A stretch of DNA of 64,000 bases, from positions 40,567,233-40,631,232 of the forward strand of contig JAKSZU010000004.1 of assembly GCA_026018925.1 (NCBI GenBank). The letters run 5' to 3'. Below are positions 12,361-24,764 of the stretch, in pieces. Below the pieces are notes generated by a model that ran no database searches, had not been told where the DNA came from, and saw only the letters and a program-made list of their open reading frames with translations. Both the position numbers and the translations under genes were made by a program. Origin of the DNA: Tupaia tana. Taxonomy: Eukaryota > Chordata > Mammalia > Scandentia > Tupaiidae. Numbering within the stretch: the stretch's first letter is position 1; each line of letters begins with the position of its first letter.

Positions 12361-13352
12361 TAATGATCATAGGGAAACTCAGTGAGATTCAAAAAAATAC
12401 ATATAGACAGTTCAACAAAATATAAAAAAATACATGATCTGCATAACAAATTTAACAAAGATATAGATATTCTGAAAAAGAGCCAAAGAAAAATCTTGGA
12501 ACTGAATAAATAACTCAATAAAAGTAGTAAAAAGAGAGAGAGAGAGAGAGCTTCAACAAGAGATTTGATCAAGCAGAAGAAAGAATTTCTGAACTTGGAG
12601 ACAGTTTTTTTCAAAAATAATCCAGTCAGACAAAAGAAAAATGAAAAAAGAAAAAAGAGGAAAAGGCCTATGTGGTCTATGGGACACCATTGAGGGAACA
12701 GATAATTACATTATAGAATTTGCAGAAAGAAAACAGATGGGGAAAGGCATGGGGGAAAAAAACTATTTTATGAAATCATGGCTAAAAACTTCCCAAGTCT
12801 TGGGAGAGACTTATGAACATCCAGAATCAGAAAGCTGAAAAGTATCTGAATAGGTTCAAGCCAAAAAATCCCTTCTGAGGCACATCATAGTTAAACTGTC
12901 AAAAGACAGAGATAGATTCTAAAAATAGACTATTAAATTGAAAGCAGATTTATCAGCAGAAATTTTAAAGAATAGAAGAGAATGACATGATAAATTTAAA
13001 ATGCTGAAGGAAAGAACACCAGCCAAGAATACTATATACAACAAAATTATCTTTTAGAAATGAAGGAGAAACAGTCTTTCCCAGAAAAGCCAAAACTGAG
13101 GGATTTTTTAATCTCTGCTATTCTGGCTTTACAAGACATGCTAAAGGGAGTTCTAGATCTGGAAGCTAAAGAATATAACTACTATCATGAAAACAGGTGA
13201 AAGTACAAAACTCACTGGTAGGGTATATACACAAATGAGAAAGAGGAACGAATAAAGCTTTATCAATAGAAAAAAAACACCAAACCACAAAGATAAACTT
13301 CGAAGAAACAAAACAAAACAACAAGAGTAAATTCTCATCTATCAATATTAAC

Positions 13353-13606
13353 TTTTTTTTTTTTTGAGAGGTTTTTGCTAAAGGGCATGTGAGCTCTCCA
13401 GAAAGACAGAGAGAGACAGAGAGACAGAAAATCACCCCCCAGGGGGGATGGCCACGCCGCAATCCCTTCTCCTCCACTCTCCTCTCGGGATCTTGGGCAC
13501 GCACACACACGCCTGGCGTGAGTTTAAGCCACTGGGTCCGGGACTCGAACCACAGTTGACTACATGGGAGTTCAGTGACATAGCCATTACACTAACTGCT
13601 GGTCCC
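13353..13606 (-). mobile_element. CYN-like SINE, long form, with target-site duplication
   Basis: The antisense copy runs from a T-rich tail to GCTGGTCCC. A 12-bp duplication ATCAATATTAAC flanks it at 13341-13352 and 13609-13620. It lies immediately beside the tail of another SINE, within the L1 relic. Confidence 0.9.
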
Positions 13607-13620
13607 ATATCAATATTAAC

Positions 13621-13777
13621 TTTTTAAGAGATTTTTGCTATAGGGCACATGCATCTGCTGGAGAGACAGAGAGAAAGCGAGAAATCACCCCCAGCCCTGC
13701 AGGAGAAATTGGCCACAGTGCAATCCCTTCACGTGATTAGCCATGTGGAGTCCAGTGCATTAACCACTACATCACCC
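13621..13777 (-). mobile_element. CYN-like SINE, long form, internally deleted
   Basis: The antisense copy keeps its tail side (TTTTTGCTATAGGGCACATG) and head side (CCATGTGGAGTCCAGTGCAT), but about 100 bp between the CAATCCCTTC block and the head is missing. Confidence 0.8.
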
Positions 13778-14130
13778 TTGATAGTAATCTTGAATGTAAA
13801 TGGATTGAATTCCCAAATAAAAAATTAAAATTTTTTTTGAAACAAATAAAGTAAAAATACTCATAAAAATCTATAGAATACAGTAAAAGCAGGACTAAGA
13901 GGTATCTTTATTACAATAGAATCCTACCTTTAAGAAGTAGATAGATCCTAATAAACGACCTAATGATGCACCTTAAAGGAGCTAGAAAATCAAGAACAAT
14001 CCAAATCTAAAATTAGTGGAAGAAAAGATAATAAAGATCAGATGTGAAATAAATGAAACTGAGACTAAAAAAATTATAAAAGATCAATGAAACAAAAATT
14101 GTCTTTTGTGTACTTATAAAACAACATAGA

Positions 14131-14432
14131 AGGACCAGCAATTGGCATAATGGCTAAGTCGCTGGACTCCCATGTAGCTGACCATGGTTTGAGTCTCGGG
14201 CATGGTGGCTTAAACTCACGCCGGGCGCGTGTGCGTGCGTGCCCAAGATCCCATGAGGAGAATGGAGGAGAAGGGATTGCAGCATGGCCATCCCTCCTGG
14301 GGGGTGATTTCTCCCTTTCTTTCTCTCTGTTTCTCTCTCTTTATGGCAAGTGCACATGCCCTATAGCAAAAAGCCTCAAAAAAAAAAAAAAAAAAAGAAA
14401 AAAGAAAAAAGAAAAAAAGAAAGAAAGAAAGA
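14131..14432 (+). mobile_element. CYN-like SINE, long form
   Basis: The head AGGACCAGCAATTGGCATAA is followed by a GCGTGTGCGTGCGTGCCCAA block and CACATGCCCTATAGCAAAAA. The tail is poly-A degenerating into (AAAG)n. Confidence 0.9.
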
Positions 14433-14611
14433 ACATGGATTAAGAAACTAGTTAGGGATATTTTGTTAAACACGTGTATTTTAGTTTGTTTTGTTTCAAA
14501 AAAAAAAAACCATAAATTTGAAATTTGTTTGTTTCACTCTATACTATCTTTGTCTCTGTATTTTTAATGTATGCCATAATATTATATTTCAAGCCTCATA
14601 TATACATAGTA

Positions 14612-14825
14612 AAATTTATTTATTTGAAGTTTCTTTCTTTCATGATCTAGAGAGAGAGAGGGACCCCTGACATGCGATCAGCCTCTCCCCAGTCTCCCAG
14701 CCAGCCAGAATCACAAATGCCTGGCATGCTCAGACAGATCCCAAATCTGAACCCCACACTTTCCCATATGACTTCAGTATTACACAGTGGTGTCCTACTG
14801 CCTGTGCCACCATGGCTGAGCCTAA
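14612..14825 (-). mobile_element. Third SINE type (tRNA-like), antisense
   Basis: Read on the minus strand, the copy begins GGCTCAGCCATGGTGGCACA, passes 'gcagtaggacacc' and 'gtaatactgaagtcatatgg', then 'gattctggctggctggga' and 'gaggctgatcgcatg', and ends in CT-rich 'tctctctagatcatgaaa'. It shares this order with 59560-59790 and differs from the CYN-like SINEs. Confidence 0.65.
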
Positions 14826-15504
14826 ATTTTTTTTAATATAGCTATAATTAAATCATCAACTAAGTTTTGTGCCATTTATGACTAAACACTGATATTACTT
14901 TGCTTAACATTTGATATTTTGTCAGGTATGATATGAACAACATACTACCTGAGGCCTCCAAATCCTAGGGTTTTCTTCATCCCTTAATATTCATAATTTA
15001 AGTCTGAATAATTTCCTAAAGATTCTCTTGAGTTTGGGATTCATCATAATTCTAGGTTTGAATCTGCAGATACAGAAATTTGAGCACCCACAAAGCTATT
15101 GTTAAGGTCTGCCATTGAAGAGCTCCATTATTGATATTAAATTTAAATTTTGCAATTCCTTGTAGTCAAGTTGAAGGCATTAAGGTAGTTAATTTATCCC
15201 TTAAAATTAGAATATTTCACAGAAGTTTATTATCTGAAACAGGATAACAGTAGAAAGAATGTACCGTATGTTGTATTCTTTAGAACCATCACCATCTGAC
15301 CACATATAACATCAAATGGAACCTTATTGTCTGATTTTTATTTCCTACAACTTAAAACAAAAAATCCAAGCTATATAACAGATTCAGAGTTCTACCGTAC
15401 TATTTCCTGCACTGGAAGAGCCAATGCCAAATTTGATAGATATCTTCATTGATTAAATATCAAAGAAATTCATAGTTTCATTCATTCTAAACAATTCTAT
15501 ATTT

Positions 15505-15763
15505 CTTTTTATTTTTTAGAGAGATTTTTGCTATAGGGTGTGATTTTTGCACTTGCCAGAGGGACAGAGAGATGGAAAGTAAGAAATCATCCCCTGGGGG
15601 GATGACCATGCTGCAATCCCTTCTCCTCCAGTCTCCTCTCGGGATTTTGGGCACTCACACACACACGCCCAGTGTGAGTTGGAAGCCGCTGGATCTGGGA
15701 CTTGAACCATGGTCAACCATGTGTGAGTCCAGCGATGTAACCATTATGCCATCTACTGGTCCT
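15505..15763 (-). mobile_element. CYN-like SINE, long form (antisense)
   Basis: The antisense body has CATCCCCTGGGGGGATGACC, CCTCTCGGGATTTTGGGCAC and a head ending CATCTACTGGTCC. Confidence 0.9.
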
Positions 15764-15904
15764 GCGAATTTGTACTTCTAATCATACAAGTTTTCAAGGG
15801 TTTACATTTTTGTTTCCTAGTATTTTCTTATTCTGTATATGCACTATAGTTTAAAAATGCAGTATTTTAGAATTTTCTTTATCATATAATTAATCAACCA
15901 ATAC

Positions 15905-16155
15905 TTTTTTCTTTTTGAGAGAGATTTTTGCTAAAGGGTACATGTACTCACCAGAGTGACAAGGAGACAGGAGGTGAGAAATCATCCCCCATGGGGATGG
16001 CCACACCACAGTCCCCTCTCTTCCATTCTCCTCTTGAATTTTGATCATGCACAAACACATACAGATCAGATTTTCAAGCTGACAGGTCTGGGGCTCAAAC
16101 CATTGTCAGTCATATGGGAGTCCAGTGCCTTAACCACTATGCCACCTGCTGGCCC
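15905..16155 (-). mobile_element. CYN-like SINE, long form (antisense)
   Basis: The antisense copy runs from GAGAGATTTTTGCTAAAGGG to GCCACCTGCTGGCCC. It contains the CATGGGGATGGCCACACC block and lies 140 bp from the preceding copy in the same orientation. Confidence 0.9.
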
Positions 16156-16360
16156 GTACCCAACCGATTTTAATGAACTACTAAATCAAATATCATGTAT
16201 TGATGGTTCTTATCTAAGTTATAAAGGTTGTATAGTATTGCTAGAGATGTGATGCAATTTTATATTTGAAAAAGCTAAAGGCAGTGAAATATTTTGATTT
16301 TTAAGTGACTGGTTATTTTAAATAACCATATTTTGAAGCATTTAGAAAAGAGAGTAAGTT

Positions 16361-16621
16361 GGAAACAGCAAATGGTATAATGGCTAAGTCACTGGACTAC
16401 CATGTAGTCAACTGTGGTTCAAGTCCTGGGCCTGACAATTTAAAACTCATGCTAGGTGCATGTGAATGTGTGCTCAGGATACTGAGGGAATGGAGGTCAA
16501 GGGATTGCAATGTAGCCATCTCCCCAGGGAGTGATTTCTCATTTTCTGTCTCTCTGTCTCTATCTGTCTCTCCAGCGAGTACATGTAGCCTATAGCAAAA
16601 AATCTCTCTTAAAAAAAAAAG
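16361..16621 (+). mobile_element. CYN-like SINE, long form
   Basis: The head GGAAACAGCAAATGGTATAA is followed by CTGGACTACCATGTAGTCAA. It ends in CCTATAGCAAAAAATCTCTC and poly-A. Confidence 0.85.
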
Positions 16622-17484
16622 GAAGAGAAGAAAGTAAAATAACAAAGGCAATGTGTGCCCCAAATAATTATCAGTCTGTTAAAAATTGTTAAAAGTCTAT
16701 CAATAAATCATCTCTATTACCTGGCCAAGCCATCAATTTGATTGACTCTTCTTGTTAAAATACTGAGTCTTAGACTACAAGGAAAATAGGAAGCTATCAT
16801 TAATTGAGACTAAAGGTTTATTCCTATCAACTTTTAGTAAGGTTGTGCTTTATTTTGGCCTTTGTGGAAGTGAAGCCTTTGGGATCTATGTTTCTCTATG
16901 ATAATAACAATCATTCCAATCAAGACAACCTGGGGTTTAATGTAAAGATAACAAAGAAACATGAGCACTCACTGTAGAGAAGAAAGTACGTTTTGTGACA
17001 GAAATATCAAATAATAGGTAGAACCCTGAAATTATAACCTTCAGCTACTCATGGTTCAAATGAATTTTGATCGCTTATACTGATGATTCCTAACTAGAAG
17101 ATAGCAGGCATGTCCTTCATTACTAACAGTATACTTTCTTCCTGAGGATCCTTTGGGTATATTGGATTGGATTGAGAACCACTGTATAGATAATGAACAG
17201 TCTTGCACTTAGCAGTGGAGGAAATAAAAACTATTTTTTTCAAATGAAAATGTATAAACCAAGAGCTTTCCAGTGAGTCAAAACAAGATTTCAGTGTCCA
17301 GTCATGGTTTGCATGATTGCAATCTTTATACACGCTGATGGGTTTATATCAGTGATTATATAACACGAAGGCAATGCCCACATGCACACTTCCACATCAT
17401 CTCAACTGAGCACCTACAAAAACAAATCAGAACAACATGGACCTACAATATCACAAGTACATCTTCCTATTATTCACCAGCGCA

Positions 17485-17560
17485 TATGATTAGCACGGTA
17501 GCAAGGGCTTATTGGGTATTTGATAAATATTTATTGAATTAATAAATTGAGTTGAATCTG
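17485..17560 (+). mobile_element. L2 3' end fragment
   Basis: The stretch 'gcttattgggtatttgataa' followed by 'atatttattgaattaa' matches the 'gtgctcaataaatatttgttgaatga' end of LINE-2. It lies about 150 bp upstream of the LRRC7 terminal exon. Confidence 0.55.
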
Positions 17561-17713
17561 TATAAAATTAGTTACTCCTGTAGTTGCAATCCATTGTGAA
17601 TTTTAAAAACTGATCAATTTTTGTCACTCAATGCTCCCTTGAATTGTACAGTTGGAAACAGTCACACAGTGGTAGTTTGCACTGACTGCCTTGTTTTATT
17701 TGTGTATTCACAG

Positions 17714-17821
17714 GCAAATGGACACAGTTTTGTACATATGGAACATGAAAAAGCTGTATTACTACTGAAGAGTTTCCAGAATACAGTAGACCTAGTTATT
17801 CAACGTGAGCTTACTGTCTAA
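17714..17821 (+). CDS. LRRC7: LRRC7 (densin-180) terminal coding exon, end of PDZ domain
   Basis: This exon encodes the last 35 residues and the stop codon. The polypyrimidine-rich acceptor TTTGTGTATTCACAG ends at 17713, and the exon opens in phase 0 with [20 protein letters not shown], continues [15 protein letters not shown], and stops with TAA at 17819-17821. This is the C-terminal half of the densin PDZ domain: the helix carrying [11 protein letters not shown] and the last beta strand, VDLVIQ. Densin is a LAP-family (leucine-rich repeat plus PDZ) scaffold of the postsynaptic density known to bind CaMKII and alpha-actinin. The reading frame stays open upstream of the acceptor, including an ATG at 17621, but that part is intronic. 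The preceding exon is outside the window. The gene identity is also supported by LRRC40 lying downstream in opposite orientation, as in human chromosome 1p31. Confidence 0.95.
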
Positions 17822-20164
17822 ATATTTTTTATAAATAGTGAAGATACGTCTAGCCAGACCTAATGTTCAAAAATAAATTTATACATAGAAACAAATTTTG
17901 CCAATTGCTGGACCAATGGCAAACATTAGTGCCAAATGTATAATACTATATGTTAGCACTGATCATCCTTACAAATGTTAACTCTATAAATATGATGTTC
18001 ATGTGGTTATGTATTAGTTTTAATTGTCAGCCTCTGGCTGTGCATTGGTGCAGTTTTGTTTCTGTTTATTTTTTTTTTCTAATCAAACAAGTTTCTTCTC
18101 AAAGTGGATTTCATATTATTTTGGAGCACGGAAGCACACACAAGCTCTTTACGAATTCTGCTCTCCATCAGAAACACTGCCTCAAAGTTGTATATGCCTT
18201 TATATAGAAAATACAAATATAAAGAATTGTAATTCCCATAAAAATATTTCTAGCACAAGGTATATGTTGGCATATATACAAAAAAAGAATATAGAGAAAA
18301 ACAATATTTTCATAAACTACACATCTCGGATTGAGAAAGAAAATATATCTTAAAATAAGACTTTATTATGTTAAATCTTTTTCAATAAAAATTACATGAT
18401 AATGCCTTATGAAAGTAACTGTACATATGGTATAAAGTGTTTATATTTGGTTCCATATTCATTTGCTAAATTCTCATAACACAGAGTGAAATATTTCATA
18501 AATTACCATTTATCTCTGGGACCTGAATTAAAATAGGATAAACTAATTTGGTCAATGCCTTTAGCTAATTATAATACATGCAGAGTTAAGAAATACACTA
18601 GAAGTCATTGTAGATAAGTCTTTTTCACCACAAATTTAAGCAGTGAATGATGGTTGGCAGGAAGGTATTGCTTTATTTCTTTCAAGTTTATGTTGATTAT
18701 AAATTGTAGCCCCTGTGATTTCTTTACTTGTAAATGTGGAATTTATTTGTGTGATGCTTTATTTAATTTGCTATTTTTAAAGAGTTATGGGAATTGACAA
18801 AATTTATCATTAAGAAAGACTGATGTTGGAAAGTTATGGTGGGCTATTAAAAACTTTGGTATTTAAATAAGAAACTTCAAATACAATTTCTCAGAGCTGT
18901 GGTGTACTTGTATTACTAACTTCGATGCCTGTTTTTATGGGAAGAAATAAATAAATTTTTTGCCCCTCCCCCCAAAAAAAATTTCAAGGTACACAAAATC
19001 CTGAATGTTCTCTTGCTGGAGAAAAAGATAAGCGTAGTTAATATAGAATTATTTACTTTTACATTGACGCCTTTTCTCTATATTGAAAAATTTCATTTTA
19101 TAATCCTTTAAAAACACTTTTTTTATATTAGTCATAAATTTGATTAAAATATCACTTGAAATTCTATTGTAATTTCCCAAAGTTGGTTGTGTCCATTCTT
19201 TCCCATATTTCCATGTAGCTCCTTCTTTGTATAATGAATTAACTTTACATGCTAGCATTTCAAGCATTCTATTAGAATTTTCACAATAGTATCACATATT
19301 GATGTCACCAAAGCTCTGAGAATAATATTTGTAAGTTAAATGTTTTATGGGGACATTGAAAATATTGTATTTTTGTAGGGTCTATTAAAATGAGTGTCAC
19401 TTATTAGAAGTACAGTGGTATTTTTTGGCAATAGAATTTGTCACTTGAGACAAATAATACTTTACTTTATAGATAATGCACTAATTTTGATGTTGCTTTA
19501 TGTCAAGGTGACATCATACCATGATTTTATAGGGTTTGACAATTAGCGAATGACTAAATGATTGGCCTATTTAGTATGTTTCCTGGAAGTAACTTTTAAG
19601 TGCATTTTAATATATTGAGAGTTTCTGATGAGAAATGTCTTTCAGAGCCTAATTTTCTTTGTCAAAAACTCACACCAAATCACCACATCTAGATATTATA
19701 GTATGATCGTCATTGATCAAGACAGAGGCCCTCACTGGCCTTCCAAGATCACTTAAAGGAAAAACATACTCTTGGTATAGTCTAGTGGCAATGACACATC
19801 TCAAATCATCCCATCAATTTTGTTTAATATTTTATGGAAGAGCTGGGAGAAGTGCCAGACATAGGACTTCCCCAAGTTTTCTTCTTAGATCTTATTTCCA
19901 CATCAAACCCAGGGCTTCCAGGAGATGCCTCTGAGGCACACAGCTGAGAGTATCATGGTACTAGTAAACACCTTTGCCACTCATGACGTGATGCCGTTGT
20001 CTTGGGGCCAATGCTTTAATACTTCCTGTTCTGCAGGAAGAGAGGAAAAGAGAAAAGGGAACCCTGGCCAACTGGGAAAGAAACCTGATATGCCAAAGCA
20101 CCTCATTGTCAATTGTACTGTCAAGTTGCATACTGAGAACAGGCAGGTAATAATGAAGACAGGC

Positions 20165-20165
<1 letters not shown>

Positions 20166-20204
<39 letters not shown>

Positions 20205-20207
20205 TTT
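20166..20207. repeat. (TTTA)n microsatellite
   Basis: About ten perfect TTTA units in a SINE-free region. Confidence 0.95.
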
Positions 20208-21511
20208 TAGGTTGACCAAATAGAATCACTAATTACTTGATGGGAAGAACATCTAATTGATTGTGTAGGTGATCAAAGCCAGTAACACATTTCTTTTTGA
20301 GTACTGACGTTTTTGGAGTAACTGGCTTTGTGCTGCCTAAAATTAGGATTTTATTAGGTTAACAGCAACAACAAAGTAGTAAGCATGTGCCTTTAAAAAA
20401 AAAGAAAAAACTCAACAACAACACAGGAGTGGAATTCATGATGGCTTCAATAGAGTCTACCTCTTGGTCTTTGATATTTATTGAAATGTTTCTGCTGAGG
20501 AAGCTGTTTATATGTGATAGTTCAGTAAGTCATGATGGAGGGGACTGAGAAAAATCAGAGGTGGGAAGAACAAGCACTGAAAATTATTAGAATTGTAGCA
20601 GATTTTGCAAGATATAGACAGTGAACAACCTTAAAAACTATTTACAAGTCTTATAACACTTGGTCATAAAAGCTCTCTTATGACAATTACAACCTTCCAG
20701 ACAACACAAGTCACCTAAACACACGTACTATTTCCAAAAATAGTGTATTTTTGACAAACAATTCTTAAAGCTCTTATAACACACAAATATTTACATCACG
20801 CTAGTTCACTGCTCATTGAGACCTAGAGAAGGTATGTGTCTCAGTTACTTAAAATTGTAATGATACAGACATCAAAAAAAACCTTGCTTCAAGAAAGAAA
20901 AGAGCTTTAAAGAGAGAGTGATAAATGTTAATTTGCTTTTAATCCTCAAGTGATGGCACACATGTCACTAACATAATTGTTCATTTAAGAAATAGGACTG
21001 AAATATCTTTTACCAACTAAATAGAGGACTCAGAGGAGTGAAAACACGGAAGAAATTAGATTTACAAAATATTTAAATATTCAAAGTATCTGAATTTGCC
21101 AAAATGATTAGATAAAAGAAACCAGAGAAACATTTTATTTTTAATCATAAAATCTATGTACTATCTCTGCCACAATGTAAAACTTTAGAAAAACAGAGCG
21201 TTCCTGCCAACTTTCCTTTCCATTGACTATTAATGGCCTTAGTCGATTTCTGCTCCTTTTTGGTGCACAGGTCAAGAATATCTTAGTAGGAGGCGAGAAC
21301 ATAATATAACCAGATAACAAGTCATATTGGTATAGGTCTACTCCTGTAAGTCTTTGATAAATTCAATCAGGCAATATCAATTCCTGATACACTGATCAAA
21401 CAACAGGTTTATTGCATTACTGTGTCAGCAAAAACTAAAAAGTTATGCAAATAATGATACCCAATATACTAAGGAGATGAGTCCTTTATTTATTATAAAG
21501 AAAAACAGGAT

Positions 21512-21722
21512 TGGGCTGATAGGTGGAGTGGTCAAGGTGCTGGACTCCCTCATGGCTGAGCATGTTTTGAGTCCCGGACCCAGCAGCTTGAACCTCATGC
21601 CAGGCTTGTGTGCATATGTGCCCAAAATCCTGAGAGGAGAATGGAGGAGAGGTGATTGCAGCATGGCCAACCTCCTGAGAGGTGATTTCTTGCTTCCTGT
21701 CTCTCTCTCTCCCTCTCTCTCT

Positions 21723-21775
<53 letters not shown>

Positions 21776-21828
21776 GCAAGCACACATGCCATAACAGAAA
21801 AAATCTCTTAAGAAAAAAAGAAAAAGAA
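21512..21828 (+). mobile_element. CYN-like SINE, long form, with (CT)n expansion
   Basis: The head TTGGGCTGATAGGTGGAGTG and the long-form body carry a roughly 70-bp CT-rich tract (21700-21773). The flanks AAAACAGGATTG (near 21502) and AAAGCAGGATTG (near 21830) are the target-site duplication. Confidence 0.9.
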
Positions 21829-23817
21829 AAGCAGGATTGAGGTTCCAGTTTAGTTCCTCTCACAGAAATGCTAAGACTTTTTGAGACTTTAAAAAAATGT
21901 CCAAACACTGGGATGGTGATGTGCCCTCTCATCTGATTATAGCTATTTGATCATCTGGGACTGGGAGAAATCTCTAGATTCAGGGTCACTTGCATAAACT
22001 TTTTTCCTTAGCAATAAAACTGCCTTCCATTAAGAAAAGCATTTTCCTTGGCTCAGAATATCTCCATATCACTCAGCAGAATGTCCTCCCAAAGCACACT
22101 GTGGCAAAAATTAGAATGTAGGCGGTGGGAAAAGTGTGCACTCTGGAAACCAGTAGGCTAAATAGTACAGGAGATCTCGATGTCAGCTCTCCTATGCGTC
22201 AAGTTCATTTTGGTCTAAACGATTCAGAGAATGTATTTTCAAGACATCTCATACATAACTAAGGCAGATGCACTCAAAATTTCCGGTTATATTCTGAACC
22301 TTCTGTAGCATTTCTATCATGTAAAACCGATCTCTCTTCATAGCTGCTATTGCGGGTACAGATCCATCCCTCCAACTCCAAAGGCAGCGGACATTGCTCC
22401 TAGCCTGCTGAAATAGGATAAGAGACCGCCTTAGAGTTCTAGCTGTTCAGAGACACTTGAGGTGAACTGATGGTTCCAGTTTACAAGGCATTTCTTGGGT
22501 GATAAAGGAAACCTGGAGTAGTAGCATTAACCATGACTCAAAGGTATGGTACTTACTGTGTTACTGAAAACAGACCAGAAATTTTGTGTGTAAGGGTAAA
22601 GGGACCGATGTCTTAACTAGAACTGTGTTGCCACCTCCTTTTTTAAAATATTGGATTTTGCTGAATGAAGGGATTTTTCTCTGAGATGTTAGCTGCTTGT
22701 AATTGGGATAGGTTCCAATCTTCCTTGCCTTTAACAATGTCTGTAAGAGAAATATTTGGAAACACTCTCCTGAAAGGGTATTAACTGCTTCTATTAATAC
22801 TTTTAAGATTTCAGAGATTTCTGGAAAACAGAAAGAGAAAAGTCTACTCTTAAGCTTTTATTTAAAGAACAGGTGAAAATATGGGATTATAGAAAGCTCC
22901 TGGGCTTCTAACTATCTGATTATCTTAATTTGTCCTGAGAGCAGTCCTCTAAGGAGAAAAGACCCAAGAGGGAAAATAATGTACCAGTTCAACATTAAAA
23001 GCATTTCTTAAACTGGTAGGATTTTTCCAGTTGGACTCTATGTAGGACTGTCAGCTCATGCACTTTGTAACACCCCTTTGAGCCCTAAGCAAAATTAGAA
23101 ATGGGCCTGCATTAAGGGACGCATAGATGAAAAGGTTATCTCTGTGGCTGTGTCAATACCTCCCCAAATGACCTGCTGAACACTTTTTATGTTCTCTGCC
23201 TAATTTTGTTAATGGCAGCACCTCAAAGAGTAGGAGGATGTAAAATTCAGACACAATTTATGGAGGAGGTACTAAAATTCTGTGACCCTAATTAGTCAGG
23301 CATTGAAACCAATATAGGCCTGACCCAAAGAAAAAGTCATGGGCCAAATTTTCCACAGATGAAATTTTTCAAACCTAGTATACCTTTCTTTTCTCCTTTA
23401 AAAATAAAGTAGGTCCTTTCATTCTTTAAGCTAGCATCATTTTCAGTGGGTGTAGGAAATGGTGTTGGGGAAAAAAGTTAAATAATCATCCAATATTTCT
23501 CTAGCTTTAAGGTGTATTTTCTTTATCAGTGTTGTACAAGTGGACTGTTTATGCTGGCATCTTCATTTTTTAAAATAACATGATGTGCAAGCAGCCTCCT
23601 AAACAGCCAGGTATTTCTACACCTAGAGTAGAGATACATGAACTTTTCTTTTCATCAGCAAACTCCTGTATTTCCTCCACAGGAAACATTTACTGTAGCT
23701 GAATCTCAGGCGCCTAAGGTATGTTATTCATATATTCAAAACATTTGGAGACATTTCACTGAAGACTATAGCAAAGACATTAAGTGTGATGGTATAAATA
23801 TTAAAATAAATATCTGT

Positions 23818-23935
23818 TGAGCATCAACTACATATCAGGCACTGCCAAGGATATATGTGGTCTCCTCCGCACAGAATCTCACAACCAAGTGGAAAGATGA
23901 AAGAAGTTCCAGAGCAAAGAAAGTACAAGGCAATG
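23818..23935 (-). mobile_element. L2-like fragment (antisense)
   Basis: The stretch 'gagcatcaactacatatcag' followed by 'gcactgccaaggatat' follows the antisense L2 3' motif (gagcacctactatgtgccaggcactg). It is diverged. Confidence 0.45.
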
Positions 23936-24335
23936 TGGTGAGTCCCTTTGCCCCTGCCTTCAACTCCTACAATTTGTTATTGAAAAAAAAAACAGTATCT
24001 TTATTTAGTCAAGTCTGTTTGGATTTGAGCATGGTTGTTCCATTTGGAGCTGTGGAGACATCTCCCTGTGGGGTCCTACAGCCTTGGCAAAGCCAGTATG
24101 CATGTTTTCCAGGATTGAGAGCAACTTTTGATAGAGCATATATGGCAAGAGTAGGTACCTTGCTGGACAAAATAAATAATAATCAGAATCCCTTGAATTT
24201 CTGGAAGTGGGACTAAAATTTTTCCAGTTTGTTCTAAAGAGGAAAAGTAATATAATGAATGGCTTCCCTCAGCCTAGTTCAGCAACACGTCTGTTTGCCC
24301 CTGACATGGTGGGAGTGATGTAAGCCAATACTTTA

Positions 24336-24411
24336 TTTTTTAATTTATTTTTCTTAAGAATTATTTAACTTTATTTATTTATTTTTTAATTTGACCAGAG
24401 AGGGACAGAGC

Positions 24412-24468
<57 letters not shown>

Positions 24469-24559
24469 TGAGAAAGCAAGTTACCAGGTCAAGGACTCAA
24501 ACCTCAGTCAGCCATGTGGGAGTCCAGTGCCCTTAACCAACACGCCACCTGCTGACCCC
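24336..24559 (-). mobile_element. CYN-like SINE, short form (antisense), with (GA)n
   Basis: The antisense short form contains TTTAATTTGACCAGAGAGGG and a GA tract at about 24415-24465, and ends GCCACCTGCTGACCCC. The target-site duplication AAGCCAATACTTTA (24322-24335) versus AAGCCAACACTTTA (24560-24573) differs at one base. Confidence 0.9.
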
Positions 24560-24589
24560 AAGCCAACACTTTAAAAGATGTAGGGTGTC

Positions 24590-24764
24590 TAGGGAGGACA
24601 AAAGGTGGTGTGGTGGTCAAGGGCACTGGACTCCCACATGGCCAGCTGTGGTTTGAGTCCCGGACCTGATGGCCTGCTTTCTCACATTCCCTCTCACTCT
24701 CTCACTCTAGTCAAATTAAAATAAATAAATTTAAAAAGTTAAGTAAAAATAATTCTTTAAAAAT
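24590..24764 (+). mobile_element. CYN-like SINE, short form
   Basis: The head AGGGAGGACAAAAGGTGGTG has an unusual first block. The short tail TCTAGTCAAATTAAAATAAA follows. The 12-bp duplication ATGTAGGGTGTC occurs at 24578-24589 and 24765-24776. Confidence 0.9.

Larger units (their letters stand above)
10705..14115 (+). mobile_element. Ancient L1 (LINE-1) relic, interrupted by four SINEs
   Basis: From about 10705 the sequence resembles a mammalian L1 5' UTR ('aaaatggctgactagaggtg', 'ataagctcctggtattcagc'). The part at 12363-13160 resembles the end of ORF1 and its downstream region, for example 'aatactatatacaacaaaat', 'gaaatgaaggagaaacagtc' and 'gacatgctaaagggagttct'. At 13790-14110 it matches the start of ORF2 ('cttgaatgtaaatggattga') and then, after a deletion, the reverse-transcriptase region ('gcaggactaagaggtatctt', 'aaataaatgaaactgagact'). 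All frames are broken. Four CYN-like SINEs sit inside or at its end. Confidence 0.7.
1..17713 (+). other. LRRC7: Inferred last intron of LRRC7
   Basis: This stretch precedes the acceptor of the LRRC7 terminal coding exon, and I found no other LRRC7 exon in it; in particular, nothing reads like the first half of the PDZ domain. It is therefore taken as the 3' part of the last intron. It holds two mariner-type MITEs, L2 and MIR pieces, CYN-like SINEs, a tRNA-7SL chimeric SINE and a SINE-riddled L1. The segments 1-895, 1023-4420, 4502-6140, 6310-7320, 7841-9300 and 16622-17480 are AT-rich DNA in which I see no gene; degenerate L2-like sequence is near 4960-5110 and MIR-like sequence near 8290-8390. 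Confidence 0.6.

Noticed and set aside
14150-14443. Recurring protein-like frames (MAKSLDSHVADHG, MARSLDSHVVDRG type) at many loci
   Set aside because: They recur wherever a long-form CYN-like SINE occurs because they are the same SINE frame; they are not a gene family.
17621-17713. Upstream part of the LRRC7 open frame, starting at an ATG at 17621
   Set aside because: It lies before a clear splice acceptor (TTTGTGTATTCACAG), and only the residues after it match densin. It is intron that happens to stay open.
21443-21932. Open frames rich in Arg-Glu or Ser-Leu
   Set aside because: They are translations of the (CT)n/(GA)n tract of a SINE. Similar frames at 12092-12425, 34095-34358 and 50547-50760 are rejected for the same reason.
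23857-24216. 119-codon open frame
   Set aside because: It begins in L2-like sequence and has no recognisable domain, splice context or conservation signal visible by eye.
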